Shown in pieces: positions 43,700 through 56,639 of a DNA stretch of 64,000 bases. Source of the stretch: Takakia lepidozioides (taxonomy: Eukaryota; Streptophyta; Takakiopsida; Takakiales; Takakiaceae); contig CM060734.1 in NCBI GenBank assembly GCA_030704615.1, forward strand, positions 17,484,001-17,548,000, read 5' to 3'. The notes under the pieces are model-generated. The model had not been told where the DNA came from and searched no databases. It saw only the letters and a list, made by a program, of their open reading frames with translations. Made by a program: the position numbers and the translations under genes. Numbering within the stretch: position 1 is the first letter of the stretch; the number at the start of each line of letters is the position of its first letter.

Positions 43700-44865
43700 A
43701 CTTGCCGAAAATGGCTAAGTCCCAGATCTGACTGGGCCGGGAACTGGAAAAATGGCGCCGAATTTCCGATTTTGGTGCCAGTCAGATCTGGGACTTAGCC
43801 ATTTTAGGCCCCGAACTAGAAAAATGGCGTTTTTTTTTTTTTTTTTTTTTTTTTTGTTTTTTTTTTTTCGGTGCCATTTTACTAGTTCGGGGCCGAAAAT
43901 GGCTAAGTCCTAGATCTGACTGGGCCCGGAACTGGAAAAATGGCACCGAATTTCCGATTTTGGTGCCAGCCACCCTAGGGACTTAGCCATTTTCGGCCCC
44001 GAACTGGAAAAATGATGCCATTTTTCCAGTTCGGGGCCGAAAATGGCTAAGTCCCAGATCTGAAAGGGCGCGGAACTGGAAAAATGGTGCCGAATTTCCA
44101 GTTGCGGTTCCAGCCATCGTAGGGACTTAGCCATTTTCAAGGCCCGGAACTGGGAAAATGGCGCCATTTTTCCATTTCGGGCCGAAAATGGCTAAGTCCC
44201 AGATCTGACTGAGCCCCGAACTGGAAAAATGGCGCCGAATTTCCGATTTTGGGTGCCAGCCAGATCTGGGACTTTGCCGTTTTCGGCCCCGAACTGGAAG
44301 AATGGCCGTTTTTAATTTTTATTTTATTTTATTTTATTTCAGCACCATTTTTCTTGTTCGGGGCCGAAATGGCTAAGTCCCAGATCTGACTGGGCCCAGA
44401 ACTGGAAAAATGGCGCCGAATTTCCGATTTTGGGTGCCAGTCAGATCTGGGACTTAGCCGTTTTCGGCCCCGAACTAGAAAAATGGCGTTTTTTTTTTTT
44501 TTTTTTTTTCGGCGCCATTTTTCCATTTCGGGGCCGAAAATGGCTAAGTCCCGGATCTGACTGGGCCCAGAACTGGAAAAATGGGGCCGAATTTCCGATT
44601 TTGGGTGCCAGTCAGATCTGGGACTTAGCCGTTTTCGGCCCCGAACTGAAAAAATGGCGTTTTTTTTTTTTTTTTTTTTTTTTTTTTTGTTTTTTGTTTT
44701 TTTTGTTCTGGTTTTTTTCGGCGCCATTTTTCCATTTCGGGCCGAAAATGGCTAAGTCCCAGATCTGACTGGCCCAGAACTGGAAAAATGGCGCCGAATT
44801 TCCGATTTTGGGTGCTAGTCACATCTCGGACTTAGCCGTTTTCGGCCCCGAACTGGTAAAAAGGC

Positions 44866-44919
<54 letters not shown>

Positions 44920-45072
44920 CCGGCGCCATTTTTTCATTTCGGGCCCGAAAATGGCTAAGTCCCAGATCTGACTGGGCCCAGAACTGGAAAAATGGCGCCG
45001 AATTTCCGGTTTTGGGTGCCAGTCAGATCTGGGCCTTAGCCGTTTTCGGCCCCGAACAAGACAAATGGCGTT

Positions 45073-45107
<35 letters not shown>

Positions 45108-46090
45108 CTTTTTTTTTTTCGGCGCAATTTTTCCATTTCGGGCCCGAAAATGGCTAAGTCCCAGATCTGACTGGGCCCAGAACTGGAAAAATGGAGCCGA
45201 ATTTCCGATTTTGTGTGCCAGTCAGATCTGGGACTTAGCCGTTTTCGGCCCCGAACAAGACAAATGACATTTTTTATTTTATTTTATTTTATTTTTTCCG
45301 GCGCCATTTTTTCATTTCGGGCCTGAAAATGGCTAAGTCCCAGATCTGACTGGGCCCAGAACTGGAAAAATGGCGCCGAATTTCCGGTTTTGGGTGCCAG
45401 TCAGATCTGGGCCTTAGCCGTTTTCGGCCCCGAACAAGACAAATGGCGTTTTTTTTTTTTTTTTCTTTTTTTTTTTTCGGCGCAATTTTTCCATTTCGGG
45501 CCCGAAAATGGCTAAGTCCCAGATCTGACTGGGCCCAGAACTGGAAAAATGGAGCCGAATTTCCGATTTTGTGTGCCAGTCAGATCTGGGACTTAGCCGT
45601 TTTCGGCCCCGAACAAGACAAATGACATTTTTTATTTTATTTTATTTTATTTTTTCCGGCGCCATTTTTCTATTTCGGGCCCGAAAATGGCTAAGTCCCA
45701 GATCTGACTGGGCCCAGAACTGGAAAAATGGAGCCGAATTTCCGATTTTGTGTGCCAGTCAGATCTGGGACTTAGCCGTTTTCGGCCCCGAACAAGACAA
45801 ATGACATTTTTTATTTTATTTTATTTTATTTTTTCCGGCGCCATTTTTCCATTTCGGGCCCGAAAATGGCTAAGTCCCAGATCTGACTGGCCCCAGAACT
45901 GGAAAAATGGAGCCGAATTTCCGATTTTGGGTGCCAGTCAGATCTGGGACTTAGCCGTTTTCGGCCCCGAAGTGGAAAAATGGCGTTTTTTTTTTTTTGT
46001 TTCTTTTTCCGCGCCATTTTTCCATTTCCGGGCCGAAAATGGCTAAGTCCCAGATCTGACTGGCACCAAAATCGGAAATTCGGCGCCATT
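43700..46090. repeat. Palindromic satellite with poly(T) spacers, about 12 units
   Basis: Each unit of roughly 180-240 bases contains AATGGCTAAGTCCCAGATCT, its inverted copy (AGATCTGGGACTTAGCC), a GGCGCC-centred palindrome (AAAATGGCGCCATTTT or ATGGCGCCGAATTT) and a run of T from about 15 to more than 50 bases or TTTTA repeats. Units can fold on themselves. Long Phe or Lys frames are products of the homopolymers. Confidence 0.85.
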
Positions 46091-46745
46091 TTTCCAGTCA
46101 TGCAGGTAATTCGAAGAGCAGATGGATGGAAATCCGGCGCCGGATTTCCATCCGCCAGGTAAGTCGGCGCGCAAATTTCCGTCATGCAGGTAATTCGAAG
46201 AGCGGATGGATGAAAATCCGGCGCCGGATTTCCATCCGCCAGTAGGTCGGCACGCAAAATTCCATCATGCAGGTAATTCGAAGAGCGGATGGATGGAAAT
46301 CCGGCGCCGGATCTCCATCCGCCAGCTAGGTCGGCGCGCAAAATTTCCGTCATGCAGGTAATTCGAAGAGCGGATGGATGGAAATCCGGCGCCGGATTTC
46401 CATCCGCGCAGGTAGGGCGGCGCGCGAAATTTCCCTCACGCAGGTAATTCCGAAGCGGATGGATGGAAATCGGGCGCCAGATTTCCATCCGCGCAGGTAG
46501 GGCGGCGCGCGAAATTTCCCTCAAGAAGGTAATTCGGAGGCGGATGGATGGAAATCCGGCGCCGGATTTCCATCCGCAAGGTTGGTCGAGAGCGGATGGA
46601 TGGAGATCCGGCGCCGAATTTCCATCCTGCAGGTAACTCGAATCCCGGATGGATGGAAATCCGGCGCCGAATTTCCATCCAGCAGGTAAGTCGGATCGCT
46701 GGCGTATGGATATTCGGCGCCGAATTTCCATTCGCCAGGAATTTC
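46090..46745. repeat. Tandem repeat of about 80 bp, AAATCCGGCGCCGGATTT type
   Basis: Seven to eight units share CATGCAGGTAATTCGAAGAG, GGATGGATGGAAAT and the palindrome AAATCCGGCGCCGGATTT, with GTCGGCGCGCAAA spacers. Toward the right the palindrome changes to AAATTCGGCGCCGAATTT. Minus-strand frames running through it are repeat artefacts. Confidence 0.85.
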
Positions 46746-46839
46746 AAAGTGCTGAATTACCTTCCTGCAGGTAATTCTGAGCGTGTCCGATTGATTTTTC
46801 GGATTTTTCTTGGAATCCTTCACTGCTAGAGGCAAATCG

Positions 46840-47440
46840 GAACAGCCTCGGACGGAAATTCGGCGCCGTTTTTCCATTCTGGGAGGTTTCGGCGACTTCC
46901 TTTGAGGGGGCCCGATGGAAATTCGGCGCCGAATTTCCATCCGGGGGATGGTCTCTGTCGGAGAGGTGCCGGCCTCTCCGCCGCTCTGTTGGATATTCGG
47001 TGCCGAGTTTCCGTCCGGGGTTGAAATATGACGGCCAGGTGCTGGCCTCTCCCCCCTCCCCGACTGCATTGGAACGGCCGGATGGAAATTCGGCGCCGTT
47101 TTTCCATCTGGGGAGGTTTTTACGACTTCCTTTGAGGGGGCCCCGATGGAAATTCGGCGCCGAATTTCCATCCGGGGGATGGTCTCTGTCGGAGAGGTGC
47201 CGGCCTCTCCGCCGCTTTGTTGGATATTCGGTGCCGAATTTTCGTCCGGGGGTTGAAATATGACGGCCAGGTGCCGGCCTCTCCCCCCTCCCCGACTGCA
47301 TTGGAACGGCCCCGGATTGAAATTCGGCGCCGTTTTTTCCATCTGGGGTGGTTTTTATGTCGACCAGTTTTTCGGTCTGACCCCCCGACACGACTTCCTT
47401 TGGGGGGGCCCCGATGGAAATTCGGCACCGAATCTCAATC
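46840..47440. repeat. Repeat of about 250 bp, two to two and a half copies, AAATTCGGCGCCGAATTT type
   Basis: Copies share GGGGGATGGTCTCTGTCGGA, GAGGTGCCGGCCTCTCC, GAAATATGACGGCCAGGTGC and the palindromes AAATTCGGCGCCGAATTT and AAATTCGGCGCCGTTTTT. The last, partial copy ends at the border of the 1.96-kb tandem array. Confidence 0.8.
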
Positions 47441-50400
47441 AGTGGTAATCGAGTCTCTAATTTTCCCCACCCAGAGACTTCGTTGACTTTGAAGTCTGGG
47501 ATATGTCATAAAGCTGACTTGTGAATGAAGAATGGTCGATAATGAGGCCGATTTGTCGTTCGTTTTACAATGACCTTGTCAGGTCTTTGTCCATGTCTCA
47601 ACGAGACATAAGTATCTTCCATCTCTGATTTAGACCAGTGTACTTGGTGGTTCTTGTACACATTATCAACCAATCTCCCTTCTGTTTTTTCAGTTTTATG
47701 TTTGATTTACTAACACCTTGGTCTGAGCATGACAAAAGGTTATCAAATACGTTCCTGATTGAAGTGATGAACCCAAGGCAATGGGAAGGCCGAAGCCATG
47801 AGATATCAGCCTCTCTCTCCCGCCATGACCACGGTGTGGAGCAAGCAAGTCCTTCATAAGGTAAGATCTCTCCAGCAAAAATATGTTGGCTAATTGGGCA
47901 TGGAGAGTAAGGCATCCTCGAGGTACCTGAGATAAGCATAGAACATCTATAGGGCTTATGAATGCTGAAATTTTGAGCTAGGCCTCGGTAAGACAGCTTG
48001 CTGGAGTAGACGTGTACGCCTAATACATGATCCGGTCAATGCACATTACTCTTGTTTGCCGGTCCCCTGTAGCCGATGCCTTATGTCAGATTTAGATACC
48101 TTACGATAAGAATGAGTTCCATTTCTTTGGCTCAAATGTTTCTATGTTTTCTCCTGGTTATGGCTTTGCTCTTTATAGCACCATAAAAAAATACCCAATT
48201 ATGATATGCTGCTGGTAGATGTTTTGTCTGAATATAACCAGGTGGTAAACCCCTGCCAGACTTCATCACCTAAGTCCCAATACCTACCTGCCCCCTTTGG
48301 TTTTGTACACATGTTTTACCCAAAACAAGGGGTGGGTAAACACTAAAAGTTTGATATAAGATTTCCCGATTGTTTACTTTATGACAATCACTAGGGCGAC
48401 TATCTCTTGTTCCCTATGGCATACTGATGTGACAATGGAGCAATGATATGACAAGCTGATGGCTTTAAAGAATTTATCCGGTAACATGCTACAATGTAGG
48501 GCAGACCTGTTTTCATGACCAGACAGTGTTCTTGAATGTACAAGCATTGGAAACTTAGCCTCTTTTAGAAGCCGTTACTCTAGGACACTTGATACCATGC
48601 CAAACTGATATGGATGGATCTTTTGTGGCCGCCAAATCTGGTCCTTGGTTTATTGCCCTTGAATGTTTACCTATTTTCCAAAACGGTAAGACATTGGTAG
48701 ATGCGAAGAGAATGATTCAGGCATTGTATTCAAGTCGCTTTAGGATAAAATAATACCAAAGTAACCTGGCAGGCCTGATGGGATGAGCAATTCAGATTTT
48801 TGTGTTTCCTATGGATGATTGCATGGAACGTAAATCTGATTACAGCCTGTTATGGTAATGATTTCCCTACCCAGACATAGAACTTGGTCTTGGGGCATGG
48901 AATAAGAGGTGGGAATATTACTCTACTACCCTGTCATTGAAATTACACCCCAGCCCCAGATCTAAAACAGATCAGGGGGCAAAAAACATGGTGTCATAAG
49001 TGACTTGATGTGCAAAATAGGGCAGCTGATTACCCCTGTTGTATAAGCTGCCAATATCAGTCCGTAACCCTGCTTTGGTGATGTTCTTTATGTAAAGAAA
49101 TGCTCTTATTTTGTTCTTAAGCCTCTATGATCATAATGGCTTCTTTAAGACAAACAGACATTTTCCAGCCATGAACAGTGATCAATGGATCTTTATTTGG
49201 ACATGGATACTTACTGCTCAGTCACTTTGGTATGTCCCATGATAACAAAGAAACCCAAAACTATACTAGTTTTTGGGCCAACGATAAATTAGGATGGTTT
49301 GGTTATGCCTTGGTATGTTAACTGACCAAAAAAAATACAGACTGAATGACATGGCATGTCATGAATGGCACTTTTTAGCATTCCTTAACAACGGTTTCCT
49401 GCATGAACCCAGTGGTAATCGAGTCTCTATTTTCCCCACCCAGAGACTTCGTTGACTTTGAAGTCTGTGATTTGTCATAAAGCTGACTTTTGAAATGAAG
49501 AATGGTCGATAATGAGGCCGATTTGTCGTTCGTTTTACAATTGACTTGTCAGGTCTTGTCCATGTCCGACGAGACATAAGTATCTTCCCTCTCTGATTTA
49601 GACCAGTGTACTTGGTGGTTCTTGTACACATTATCAACCAATCTCCCTTCTGTTTTTTCAGTTTTATGTTTGATTTACTAACACCTTGGTCTGAGCATGA
49701 CAAAAGGTTATCAAATATGTTCCTGATTGAAGTGATGAACCCAAGGCAATGGGAAGGCCGAAGCCATGAGATATCAGCCTCCTCTCCCGCCATGACCACG
49801 GTGTGGAGCAAGCAAGTCCTTCATAAGGTAAGATCTTCTCCAGCAAAAATATGTTGGCTAATTGGGCATGGAGAGTAAGGCATCCTCGAAGGTACCTGAG
49901 ATAAGCATAGAACATCTATAGGGCTTATGAATGCTGAAATTTTGAGCTAGGCCTCGGTAAGACAGCTTGCTGGAGTAGACGTGTACACCTAATACATGAT
50001 CCGGTCAATGCACATTACTCTTGTTTGCCGGTCCCCTGTAGCCGATGCCTTATGTCAGATTTAGATACCTTACGATAAGAATGAGTTCCATTTCTTTGGC
50101 TCAAATGTTTCTATGTTTTCTCCTGGTTATGGCTTTGCTCTTTATAGCACCATAAAAAAATACCCAATTATGATATGCTGCTGGTAGATGTTTTGTCTGA
50201 ATATAACCAGGTGGTAAACCCCTGCCAGACTTCATTACCTAAGTCCCAATACCTGCCCCCTTTGGTTTTGTACACATGTTTTACCCAAAACAAGGGGTGG
50301 GTAAACACTAAAAGTTTGATATAAGATTTCCCGATTGTTACTTTATGACAATCATTAGGGCGACTATCTCTTGTTCCCTATGGCATACTGATGTGACAAT

Positions 50401-50553
50401 GGAGCAATGATATGACAAGCTGATGGCTTTAAAGAATTTATCTGGTAACATGCTACAATGTAGGGCAGACCTGTTTTCATGACCAGACAGTGTTCTTGAA
50501 TGTACAAGCATTGGAAACTTAGCCTCTTTTAGAAGCCGGTTACTCTAGGACAC

Positions 50554-51060
50554 TTGATACCATGCCAAACTGATATGGATGGATCTTTTGTGGCCGCCAA
50601 ATCTGGTCCTTGGTTATATGCCCTTGAATGTTTACCTATTTTCCAAAACGGTAAGACATTGGTAGATGCGAAGAGAATGATTCAGGCATTGTATTCAAGT
50701 CGCTTTAGGATAAATAATACCAAAGTAACCTGCAGGCCTGATGGGATGAGCAATTCAGATTCTTTGTGTTTCCTATGGATGATTGCATGGCACGTAAATC
50801 TGATTACAGCCTGTTATGGTAATGATTTCCCTACCCCAGACATAGAACTTGGTCTTGGGGCATGGAATAAGAGGTGGGAATATTACTCTACCCTGTCATT
50901 GAAATTACACACCAGCCCCAGATCTAAAACAGATCAGGGGGCAAAAAACATGGTGTCAATAAGTGACTTGATGTGCAAAATAGGGCAGCTGATTACCCCC
51001 TGTTGTATAAGCTGCCAAATATCAGTCCGTAACCCTGCTTTGGTGATGTTCTTTATGTAA
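50554..51060 (+). CDS. 168-aa hypothetical ORF of the tandem unit (unit 2)
   Basis: The ORF begins MIPCQTDMDGSFVAAK and ends in ISVRNPALVMFFM. It is identical at protein level in units 2, 3 and 4 and is broken by indels in units 1 and 5. There is no recognisable domain, and composition is ordinary (Cys, Trp and Met scattered). Identity between units may reflect recent DNA homogenisation rather than selection on a protein, because the non-coding parts are equally identical. Confidence 0.25.
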   Translation: MIPCQTDMDGSFVAAKSGPWLYALECLPIFQNGKTLVDAKRMIQALYSSRFRINNTKVTCRPDGMSNSDSLCFLWMIAWHVNLITACYGNDFPTPDIELGLGAWNKRWEYYSTLSLKLHTSPRSKTDQGAKNMVSISDLMCKIGQLITPCCISCQISVRNPALVMFFM

Positions 51061-52514
51061 AGAAATGCTCTTATTTTGTTCTTAAGCCTTCTATGATCAT
51101 AAATGGCTTCTTTAAGACAAACAGACATTTCCAGCCATGAACAGTGATCAATGGATCTTTATTTGGACATGGATACTTACTGCTCAGTCACTTTGGTATG
51201 TCCCATGATACAAAGAACCCAAAACTATACTAGTTTTTGGGCCAACGATAAATTAGGATGGTTGGTTATGCCTTGGTATGTAAGCTGACCAAAAAATACA
51301 GACTGAATGACATGGCATGTCATGAATGGCACTTTTTAGCATGCTGAACAACGGTTTCCTGCTATGAACAGTGGTAATCGAGTCTCTAATTTTTCCCCAC
51401 CCAGAGACTTCGTTGACTTTGAAGTCTGGGATTTGTCATAAAGCTGACTTGTGAATGAAGAATGGTCGATAATGAGGCCGATTTGTCGTTCGTTTTACAA
51501 TGACCTTGTCAGGTCTTTGTCCATGTCTCGACGAGACATAAGTATCTTCCCTCTCTGATTTAGACCAGTGTACTTGTGGTTCTTGTACACATTATCAACC
51601 AATCTCCCTTCTGTTTTTTCAGTTTTATGTTTGATTTACTAACACCTTGGTCTGAGCATGACAAAAGGTTATCAAATATGTTCCTGATTGAAGTGATGAA
51701 CCCAAGGCAATGGGAAGGCCGAAGCCATGAGATATCAGCCTCCTCTCCCGCCATGACCACGGTGTGGAGCAAGCAAGTCCTTCATAAGGTAAGATCTTCT
51801 CCAGCAAAAATATGTTGGCTAATTGGGCATGGAGAGTAAGGCATCCTCGAAGGTACCTGAGATAAGCATAGAACATCTATAGGGCTTATGAATGCTGAAA
51901 TTTTGAGCTAGGCCTCGGTAAGACAGCTTGCTGGAGTAGACGTGTACACCTAATACATGATCCGGTCAATGCACATTACTCTTGTTTGCCGGTCCCCTGT
52001 AGCCGATGCCTTATGTCAGATTTAGATACCTTACGATAAGAATGAGTTCCATTTCTTTGGCTCAAATGTTTCTATGTTTTCTCCTGGTTATGGCTTTGCT
52101 CTTTATAGCACCATAAAAAAATACCCAATTATGATATGCTGCTGGTAGATGTTTTGTCTGAATATAACCAGGTGGTAAACCCCTGCCAGACTTCATTACC
52201 TAAGTCCCAATACCTGCCCCCTTTGGTTTTGTACACATGTTTTACCCAAAACAAGGGGTGGGTAAACACTAAAAGTTTGATATAAGATTTCCCGATTGTT
52301 ACTTTATGACAATCATTAGGGCGACTATCTCTTGTTCCCTATGGCATACTGATGTGACAATGGAGCAATGATATGACAAGCTGATGGCTTTAAAGAATTT
52401 ATCTGGTAACATGCTACAATGTAGGGCAGACCTGTTTTCATGACCAGACAGTGTTCTTGAATGTACAAGCATTGGAAACTTAGCCTCTTTTAGAAGCCGG
52501 TTACTCTAGGACAC

Positions 52515-53021
52515 TTGATACCATGCCAAACTGATATGGATGGATCTTTTGTGGCCGCCAAATCTGGTCCTTGGTTATATGCCCTTGAATGTTTACCTAT
52601 TTTCCAAAACGGTAAGACATTGGTAGATGCGAAGAGAATGATTCAGGCATTGTATTCAAGTCGCTTTAGGATAAATAATACCAAAGTAACCTGCAGGCCT
52701 GATGGGATGAGCAATTCAGATTCTTTGTGTTTCCTATGGATGATTGCATGGCACGTAAATCTGATTACAGCCTGTTATGGTAATGATTTCCCTACCCCAG
52801 ACATAGAACTTGGTCTTGGGGCATGGAATAAGAGGTGGGAATATTACTCTACCCTGTCATTGAAATTACACACCAGCCCCAGATCTAAAACAGATCAGGG
52901 GGCAAAAAACATGGTGTCAATAAGTGACTTGATGTGCAAAATAGGGCAGCTGATTACCCCCTGTTGTATAAGCTGCCAAATATCAGTCCGTAACCCTGCT
53001 TTGGTGATGTTCTTTATGTAA
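52515..53021 (+). CDS. 168-aa hypothetical ORF, unit 3 copy
   Basis: Same protein as the ORF at 50,554-51,060, displaced by 1961 bases. The same doubt applies. Confidence 0.25.
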   Translation: MIPCQTDMDGSFVAAKSGPWLYALECLPIFQNGKTLVDAKRMIQALYSSRFRINNTKVTCRPDGMSNSDSLCFLWMIAWHVNLITACYGNDFPTPDIELGLGAWNKRWEYYSTLSLKLHTSPRSKTDQGAKNMVSISDLMCKIGQLITPCCISCQISVRNPALVMFFM

Positions 53022-54475
53022 AGAAATGCTCTTATTTTGTTCTTAAGCCTTCTATGATCATAAATGGCTTCTTTAAGACAAACAGACATTTCCAGCCATG
53101 AACAGTGATCAATGGATCTTTATTTGGACATGGATACTTACTGCTCAGTCACTTTGGTATGTCCCATGATACAAAGAACCCAAAACTATACTAGTTTTTG
53201 GGCCAACGATAAATTAGGATGGTTGGTTATGCCTTGGTATGTAAGCTGACCAAAAAATACAGACTGAATGACATGGCATGTCATGAATGGCACTTTTTAG
53301 CATGCTGAACAACGGTTTCCTGCTATGAACAGTGGTAATCGAGTCTCTAATTTTCCCCACCCAGAGACTTCGTTGACTTTGAAGTCTGGGATTTGTCATA
53401 AAGCTGACTTGTGAATGAAGAATGGTCGATAATGAGGCCGATTTGTCGTTCGTTTTACAATGACCTTGTCAGGTCTTTGTCCATGTCTCGACGAGACATA
53501 AGTATCTTCCCTCTCTGATTTAGACCAGTGTACTTGGTGGTTCTTGTACACATTATCAACCAATCTCCCTTCTGTTTTTTCAGTTTTATGTTTGATTTAC
53601 TAACACCTTGGTCTGAGCATGACAAAAGGTTATCAAATATGTTCCTGATTGAAGTGATGAACCCAAGGCAATGGGAAGGCCGAAGCCATGAGATATCAGC
53701 CTCCTCTCCCGCCATGACCACGGTGTGGAGCAAGCAAGTCCTTCATAAGGTAAGATCTTCTCCAGCAAAAATATGTTGGCTAATTGGGCATGGAGAGTAA
53801 GGCATCCTCGAAGGTACCTGAGATAAGCATAGAACATCTATAGGGCTTATGAATGCTGAAATTTTGAGCTAGGCCTCGGTAAGACAGCTTGCTGGAGTAG
53901 ACGTGTACACCTAATACATGATCCGGTCAATGCACATTACTCTTGTTTGCCGGTCCCCTGTAGCCGATGCCTTATGTCAGATTTAGATACCTTACGATAA
54001 GAATGAGTTCCATTTCTTTGGCTCAAATGTTTCTATGTTTTCTCCTGGTTATGGCTTTGCTCTTTATAGCACCATAAAAAAATACCCAATTATGATATGC
54101 TGCTGGTAGATGTTTTGTCTGAATATAACCAGGTGGTAAACCCCTGCCAGACTTCATTACCTAAGTCCCAATACCTGCCCCCTTTGGTTTTGTACACATG
54201 TTTTACCCAAAACAAGGGGTGGGTAAACACTAAAAGTTTGATATAAGATTTCCCGATTGTTACTTTATGACAATCATTAGGGCGACTATCTCTTGTTCCC
54301 TATGGCATACTGATGTGACAATGGAGCAATGATATGACAAGCTGATGGCTTTAAAGAATTTATCTGGTAACATGCTACAATGTAGGGCAGACCTGTTTTC
54401 ATGACCAGACAGTGTTCTTGAATGTACAAGCATTGGAAACTTAGCCTCTTTTAGAAGCCGGTTACTCTAGGACAC

Positions 54476-54982
54476 TTGATACCATGCCAAACTGATATGG
54501 ATGGATCTTTTGTGGCCGCCAAATCTGGTCCTTGGTTATATGCCCTTGAATGTTTACCTATTTTCCAAAACGGTAAGACATTGGTAGATGCGAAGAGAAT
54601 GATTCAGGCATTGTATTCAAGTCGCTTTAGGATAAATAATACCAAAGTAACCTGCAGGCCTGATGGGATGAGCAATTCAGATTCTTTGTGTTTCCTATGG
54701 ATGATTGCATGGCACGTAAATCTGATTACAGCCTGTTATGGTAATGATTTCCCTACCCCAGACATAGAACTTGGTCTTGGGGCATGGAATAAGAGGTGGG
54801 AATATTACTCTACCCTGTCATTGAAATTACACACCAGCCCCAGATCTAAAACAGATCAGGGGGCAAAAAACATGGTGTCAATAAGTGACTTGATGTGCAA
54901 AATAGGGCAGCTGATTACCCCCTGTTGTATAAGCTGCCAAATATCAGTCCGTAACCCTGCTTTGGTGATGTTCTTTATGTAA
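54476..54982 (+). CDS. 168-aa hypothetical ORF, unit 4 copy
   Basis: Same protein as the ORF at 50,554-51,060, displaced by 3922 bases. The same doubt applies. Confidence 0.25.
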   Translation: MIPCQTDMDGSFVAAKSGPWLYALECLPIFQNGKTLVDAKRMIQALYSSRFRINNTKVTCRPDGMSNSDSLCFLWMIAWHVNLITACYGNDFPTPDIELGLGAWNKRWEYYSTLSLKLHTSPRSKTDQGAKNMVSISDLMCKIGQLITPCCISCQISVRNPALVMFFM

Positions 54983-56639
54983 AGAAATGCTCTTATTTTG
55001 TTCTTAAGCCTTCTATGATCATAAATGGCTTCTTTAAGACAAACAGACATTTCCAGCCATGAACAGTGATCAATGGATCTTTATTTGGACATGGATACTT
55101 ACTGCTCAGTCACTTTGGTATGTCCCATGATACAAAGAACCCAAAACTATACTAGTTTTTGGGCCAACGATAAATTAGGATGGTTGGTTATGCCTTGGTA
55201 TGTAAGCTGACCAAAAAATACAGACTGAATGACATGGCATGTCATGAATGGCACTTTTTAGCATGCTGAACAACGGTTTCCTGCTATGAACAGTGGTAAT
55301 CGAGTCTCTAATTTTCCCCACCCAGAGACTTCGTTGACTTTGAAGTCTGGGATTTGTCATAAAGCTGACTTGTGAATGAAGAATGGTCGATAATGAGGCC
55401 GATTTGTCGTTCGTTTTACAATGACCTTGTCAGGTCTTTGTCCATGTCTCGACGAGACATAAGTATCTTCCCTCTCTGATTTAGACCAGTGTACTTGGTG
55501 GTTCTTGTACACATTATCAACCAATCTCCCTTCTGTTTTTTCAGTTTTATGTTTGATTTACTAACACCTTGGTCTGAGCATGACAAAAGGTTATCAAATA
55601 TGTTCCTGATTGAAGTGATGAACCCAAGGCAATGGGAAGGCCGAAGCCATGAGATATCAGCCTCCTCTCCCGCCATGACCACGGTGTGGAGCAAGCAAGT
55701 CCTTCATAAGGTAAGATCTTCTCCAGCAAAAATATGTTGGCTAATTGGGCATGGAGAGTAAGGCATCCTCGAAGGTACCTGAGATAAGCATAGAACATCT
55801 ATAGGGCTTATGAATGCTGAAATTTTGAGCTAGGCCTCGGTAAGACAGCTTGCTGGAGTAGACGTGTACACCTAATACATGATCCGGTCAATGCACATTA
55901 CTCTTGTTTGCCGGTCCCCTGTAGCCGATGCCTTATGTCAGATTTAGATACCTTACGATAAGAATGAGTTCCATTTCTTTGGCTCAAATGTTTCTATGTT
56001 TTCTCCTGGTTATGGCTTTGCTCTTTATAGAACCATAAAAAAATACCCAATTATGATATGCTGCTGGTACATGTTTTGTCTGAATATAACCAGGTGGTAA
56101 ACCCCTGCCAGACTTCATTACCTAAGTCCCAATACCTGCCCCCTTTGGTTTTGTACACATGTTTTACCCAAAACAAGGGTGGGTAAACACTAAAAGTTTG
56201 ATATAAGATTTCCCGATTGTTACTTTATGACAATCATTAGGGCGACTATCTCTTGTTTCCCTATGGCATACTGATGTGACGATGGAGCAATGATATGACA
56301 AGCTGAAGCTGATGGCTTTAAAAGAATTTATCTGGTAACATGCTACAATGTAGGGCAGACCTGTTTTCATGACCAGACAGTGTTCTTGAATGTACAAGCA
56401 TTGGAAACTTAGCCTCTTTTAGAAGCCGGTTACTCTAGGACACTTGATACCATGCCAACCTTATATGGATGGATCTTTTTGTGGCCGCCAAATCTGGTCC
56501 TTGGTTATATGCCCTTGAATGTTTACCTATTTTCCAAAATGGTAATTGGTAGATGCGAAGAGAATGATTCAGGCATTGTATCAAGTCGTGTTCCTACTTG
56601 TTCCTACTGCTGTGTTTGCATGCAATCTTTCGTTCATGA

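Larger units (their letters stand above)
47441..56588 (+). repeat. Tandem array, four and a half copies of a 1.96-kb unit
   Basis: The junction word AGTGGTAATCGAGTCTC starts units at 47,441, 49,411, 51,370, 53,331 and 55,292, giving periods of 1970, 1959, 1961 and 1961. The last unit breaks at about 56,588. Units 2-4 are nearly identical; unit 1 and the end of unit 5 carry more indels. Each unit holds a hairpin GAGTCTCT...AGAGACTT at its start, the palindrome ATGTCTCGACGAGACAT (damaged in units 1 and 2), and the words TTGTCCATGTC and GATCCGGTCAATGCACA shared with both foldback elements. Confidence 0.9.

Noticed and set aside
43782-46090. Phe-rich or Lys-rich open frames in the satellite
   Set aside because: They arise from homopolymer T tracts.
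46436-47428. Long minus-strand frames with APDFHPSA and PNFHRG repeats
   Set aside because: They are products of the 80-bp and 250-bp repeats, with no splice or family support.
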